Of a DNA stretch of 54,430 nucleotides, positions 51,420 through 54,430 are shown in pieces. The stretch is from assembly GCA_016200895.1 (NCBI GenBank), contig JACQDX010000055.1, forward strand, positions 1 through 54,430. Reading direction: 5' to 3'. The translations under genes and the position numbers were made by a program. Positions within the stretch are counted from its first letter, which is position 1, and the number at the start of each line of letters is the position of its first letter. Below the pieces are notes generated by a model. That model was not told the DNA's origin. It made no database searches and saw only the letters and a list, made by a program, of their open reading frames with translations. This DNA comes from Burkholderiales bacterium. GTDB taxonomy: Bacteria > Pseudomonadota > Gammaproteobacteria > Burkholderiales > Burkholderiaceae_D.

Positions 51420-54326
51420 TTGATTCCTAATCGAAATGCAATCGATGTTTGGCTGACTGAACTTGAAAGACAGTCCATGGAAATGAAGACACAGGCGAAG
51501 CTGGCACGAAAGCCGGACGTACAAACCACAACAGCGTCCGGGGAGATTGCATTGCCACAATCAGGGCAAGATTTGCCAGCATCGACTGCGTTTGGTGATT
51601 ATTACTACGCCCCCAGCCCTATGCAAAGGCGCGAAACTGCTAAGGTACAAGAAAAGCAGCCAGTTGCTCAGCGCCAAGTCGTCAAACCGAATAATACAGG
51701 CATGCCTGATCAACTCAAAACCGGCATAGAATCCCTGTCCGGCATGAATATGGATGGCGTGAAGGTGCATTACAACTCCTCGCGTCCTGCACAGCTCAGT
51801 GCGCTGGCATTTGCCCAAGGGCGTGACATTCATCTGGCACCGGGGCAAGAACAACATTTACCACATGAAGCCTGGCATGTGGTGCAACAAGCCCAGGGAC
51901 GTGTACGTCCAACAATGCAAATGAAGGCCGGAATGCCGGTCAACGATGACCGTGGGTTGGAAGACGAGGCCGACAGGATGGGGGTCAGGGCAGCGCAGTC
52001 TTTTCCTGTGCAATTGAGTGACAATATCAAGGACACTTCCGGAAATATAGGTGAGAAAAATTCCCTGCCTTTGGCAAGTGTACTCGATCAGGTTCCGATA
52101 CAAAGAAAAATAGATTTTTCCGGAGAGGCACCTCTGCGCGCAGATTTTTATCAAGTTCATGAACAGGCTGGAGCATTGCACGCCAAAGTCATGCAAGCGA
52201 TAGAAGAAAATGCCACCGAATTAAAGGTGTTATTTCCTGATTACGCAGAAGTAAAAGCAGAATTGGATAGAAACCTGGCATTTGCCAATAATCTCTGGGA
52301 TTTGGTGAATAGCTCTATCGATTACGGTGAAATCAATCTGGACAATCCCCAGCACGTGGCCAGTTATTTCCAAAGCGCCAAAAAATTCCTTAATAAGAAC
52401 TATCAGACACAGCAGGGAAAAGATCAGCTAGAGTCCTCAGAACTGGACAAAAAGAAAAAACCTTGGGAGTTGCATAAAGAATTTGAAATGCAAAAAAACG
52501 GTGCGCCCAATCCGGATAAAACATTTCAAGTTGCCTTGCTGGGGACCGGGGCCAGTATTGCCAACTACCTCAATGTAAAAGGTCGTTCTTTGGACCCACG
52601 TAGCACCGTCATTATTGGTGAGATGCAACCCTGGGATCCAGATGCACGCGAGAGCCGGGGAATCAGCTTCGTCAATCATCCCATGCATATGATTTCGCCA
52701 AAACGTAGCCATACACAATTGCCCAAGAAATCAGATGGAACAGATGAATCGTTTGAGGGAAATGCCTTAGCACTATCGAATGACATTGCTTACTTCCGCA
52801 GTCGTTTCAATGCCCCGGTTAATGCAACAATCATCAAGGTCAGCAGATTGCCAAACACATGGTACGAGATACAAAGCTCTGCTGGCACCTACTATTCACT
52901 CAAAGTGGTGTCAGGACTAGGTATAGGCCCACATAAATTCGATAATATCAATAAACATAAAGACAAAATTGCACCCGGAAAAGACCAGGCTACCGAAAAA
53001 CGCAGGGTCATGGATCTTGATGAATTTCAGCGCCAATTAAAAAATGATGATTCAAACATCATGCGCGATTATCTCGAGCGAGAATCGGAAGGGCGCATGC
53101 TTTTAATCGGTGTTGCCGGACCCAATGCGGGTGTAGACGCAGTTTATACTGCAAGCAAGCTTGGTATGGGTGTTGACTGGGTGGTTACTGCTGGCCCCGC
53201 AATTGCCGAGGGGATGGGAAACAAGATCGAAGATAAAGGTGGAGTCGATTTATTTTTTGATTATTTGAGCGGTTGGACCATCTCAGGTGATGACGTAGAA
53301 ATGCATATTTCCGGGAAGTGGAGTAAAGAGCAGCGCAAGAATGCCGGAGAAAAATTTGTGGAAGAAAATCCGGGCTGGCGGGTTTCGGAGTCGCAGAATG
53401 AGTTGGTCGATTACCTGGTGATAGCGCAAGGACCAGATGTAGAAAAAGTATGGAATACTTTTGACCCCAGTGCCAGAGAGGATCTAAGCTTGCAATATGA
53501 TACGAATGGCCGGTTTGGTACGTCAGGTGGTTCAAGTGTATGGCGTGACAATGTCAAGGTGTCACTGAAATATAGTGATTACAATATTTACCAGCATGGA
53601 ATTGAGCCGCGAGTAAAAAAGGTGTTGAAAGATAGTGATCTGAAGACCCGGATAAAGAGCCAGGATAAATTACTGGAATCGGCATTGAGCATTCTGGGAG
53701 TCGAAAAATTCACACCGGTCACTTTATCAGTGGGCACAGCAACAGGTTTGGCTGCCAGCGATAATTCACTGGAAATCATAGGTGGTTCTACTATCCGCTT
53801 ACTTGATTATATCGATGGTCTGTTGGGACAAAGAAATAAAAAAAGAGAAGATTATTGGAAGGTTAATGCGGATAAAGGAAAATTGATCAAAGAAATAGTT
53901 CTATTGAATAAGACTATTCCAAGCAATTTGAAGCAGACTGGCAATGGGCAAAAAATGAAGCAACTTGTCAAAACCTTGTCCGCACCGACTATTTTGAATA
54001 ATGACCAACTTACGCCTTTGCGTAGCCAGATAGAAGCACTGGCAGATTATGTACCTGGTTACGTAGGTATGGAAGAATCGAATTTTGTCACTGATGACCA
54101 GACCATGATTGCTCTGCAGATTGCGGATCGCTACGGGAATATCCCACCTACGTTAGCCAATTGGGTAACCCAGAAAATCCTGGAAGACAGGCAGTTGAAT
54201 CATGTGGAACCTGGTACGGGCAAAGGTTCGCGAGCGTTTATCAATAAATGGCAGCATGTGCTCAATGAATTAAATAAACTTTTTGCCGCCGAGACGATTA
54301 AACAGATCGCTGAAAAATTAAGGTAA
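51420..54326 (+). CDS. eCIS cargo protein: eCIS core (DUF4157) + Rossmann-type enzyme domain (968 aa)
   Basis: TTG at 51420 gives the longest frame; ATG at 51477 is an alternative. [10 protein letters not shown] at 58-67, eCIS core at ~92-185 with [11 protein letters not shown] (HExxH 148-152). From ~365 a nucleotide-binding fold begins: [14 protein letters not shown] (GxGxxxxN), later [20 protein letters not shown] and [17 protein letters not shown], as in FAD/NAD-dependent enzymes. The C-terminal ~200 residues are helical. A cargo with an oxidoreductase-like domain is unusual; the activity is inferred. No immunity-like gene is adjacent. AGGAGA at 54418 near the window end suggests another gene follows. 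Confidence 0.8.
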   Translation: MIPNRNAIDVWLTELERQSMEMKTQAKLARKPDVQTTTASGEIALPQSGQDLPASTAFGDYYYAPSPMQRRETAKVQEKQPVAQRQVVKPNNTGMPDQLKTGIESLSGMNMDGVKVHYNSSRPAQLSALAFAQGRDIHLAPGQEQHLPHEAWHVVQQAQGRVRPTMQMKAGMPVNDDRGLEDEADRMGVRAAQSFPVQLSDNIKDTSGNIGEKNSLPLASVLDQVPIQRKIDFSGEAPLRADFYQVHEQAGALHAKVMQAIEENATELKVLFPDYAEVKAELDRNLAFANNLWDLVNSSIDYGEINLDNPQHVASYFQSAKKFLNKNYQTQQGKDQLESSELDKKKKPWELHKEFEMQKNGAPNPDKTFQVALLGTGASIANYLNVKGRSLDPRSTVIIGEMQPWDPDARESRGISFVNHPMHMISPKRSHTQLPKKSDGTDESFEGNALALSNDIAYFRSRFNAPVNATIIKVSRLPNTWYEIQSSAGTYYSLKVVSGLGIGPHKFDNINKHKDKIAPGKDQATEKRRVMDLDEFQRQLKNDDSNIMRDYLERESEGRMLLIGVAGPNAGVDAVYTASKLGMGVDWVVTAGPAIAEGMGNKIEDKGGVDLFFDYLSGWTISGDDVEMHISGKWSKEQRKNAGEKFVEENPGWRVSESQNELVDYLVIAQGPDVEKVWNTFDPSAREDLSLQYDTNGRFGTSGGSSVWRDNVKVSLKYSDYNIYQHGIEPRVKKVLKDSDLKTRIKSQDKLLESALSILGVEKFTPVTLSVGTATGLAASDNSLEIIGGSTIRLLDYIDGLLGQRNKKREDYWKVNADKGKLIKEIVLLNKTIPSNLKQTGNGQKMKQLVKTLSAPTILNNDQLTPLRSQIEALADYVPGYVGMEESNFVTDDQTMIALQIADRYGNIPPTLANWVTQKILEDRQLNHVEPGTGKGSRAFINKWQHVLNELNKLFAAETIKQIAEKLR

Positions 54327-54430
54327 GCAGCGCTGGCCTGAACTATGAGGAACAGGACTGGCTTGTGTGTAAAACAATCCTGAGCCTATCCTGGCGATCA
54401 TTTACAGGATTCTTCTCAGGAGATAGCATC

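Noticed and set aside
54376..54422. Weak inverted repeats (AATCCTG/CAGGATT and TCCTGAG/CTCAGGA) after the last gene
   Set aside because: Short stems with long loops and no T run; not enough to call a terminator.

Overview
The window looks like a chromosomal segment of a betaproteobacterium, most likely Burkholderiales/Oxalobacteraceae; Undibacterium-like is my guess from gene order and moderate base composition. The housekeeping left end supports this: a (p)ppGpp synthetase/hydrolase gene, rpoZ and gmk sequence and yicC lie on the minus strand. They are followed divergently by a Ser/Thr kinase, a PP2C phosphatase, rph, rdgB and hemW, then an HDOD gene abutting a PAS-GGDEF-EAL gene, and tRNA-Ser(UGA). 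The main surprise here is that gmk and rpoZ are one 200-codon reading frame that lacks the end of Gmk and the beginning of omega.

From about 11.0 to 17.3 kb a decayed P2-type prophage lies beside the tRNA. Only a gpV-like and a gpS-like tail gene are recognisable. Between them sits an AT-richer minus-strand cargo block: a ParB-like protein, a D12-class adenine methyltransferase, a PARP-like ADP-ribosyltransferase candidate, a broken gene and a 235-aa unknown. This is a plausible defence or moron cassette.

From 17.5 to 21.4 kb are a cyclopropane fatty acid synthase, a small palindromic MITE-like repeat, and a stand-alone acyl carrier protein with a ketosynthase.

From 21.5 kb to the right end is an extracellular contractile injection system (eCIS, Afp/PVC-like). 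A minus-strand cargo gene with an eCIS core (DUF4157) domain is paired with a Rap1a/Tai-type immunity gene. A plus-strand gene run (23.8-50.2 kb) then encodes three small beta-rich proteins, a Pvc16-like cap, one sheath, an inner tube, a tail assembly chaperone with a lambda-type slippery site, a second tube protein, a large Arg-rich protein, LysM, gpD-like, gpV-like spike, PAAR and gp25 proteins, two gp6/J-like wedge proteins, a gpI-like protein, two fibre-type proteins, three iron-dependent oxygenase-like enzymes and the AAA+ ATPase. Two more cargo candidates follow (50.4-54.3 kb). All three cargo proteins share a short N-terminal motif, [FM]-G-[ND]-Y-x-Y-A-x-S-P, which one of them carries without an eCIS core domain.

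The most interesting points are the shared cargo motif, the three oxygenases inside a contractile injection locus, the putative programmed frameshift GGGAAAG in the tail chaperone, the immunity gene beside an eCIS cargo, and the gmk-rpoZ fusion. All assignments come from reading the sequence; no database search was run.
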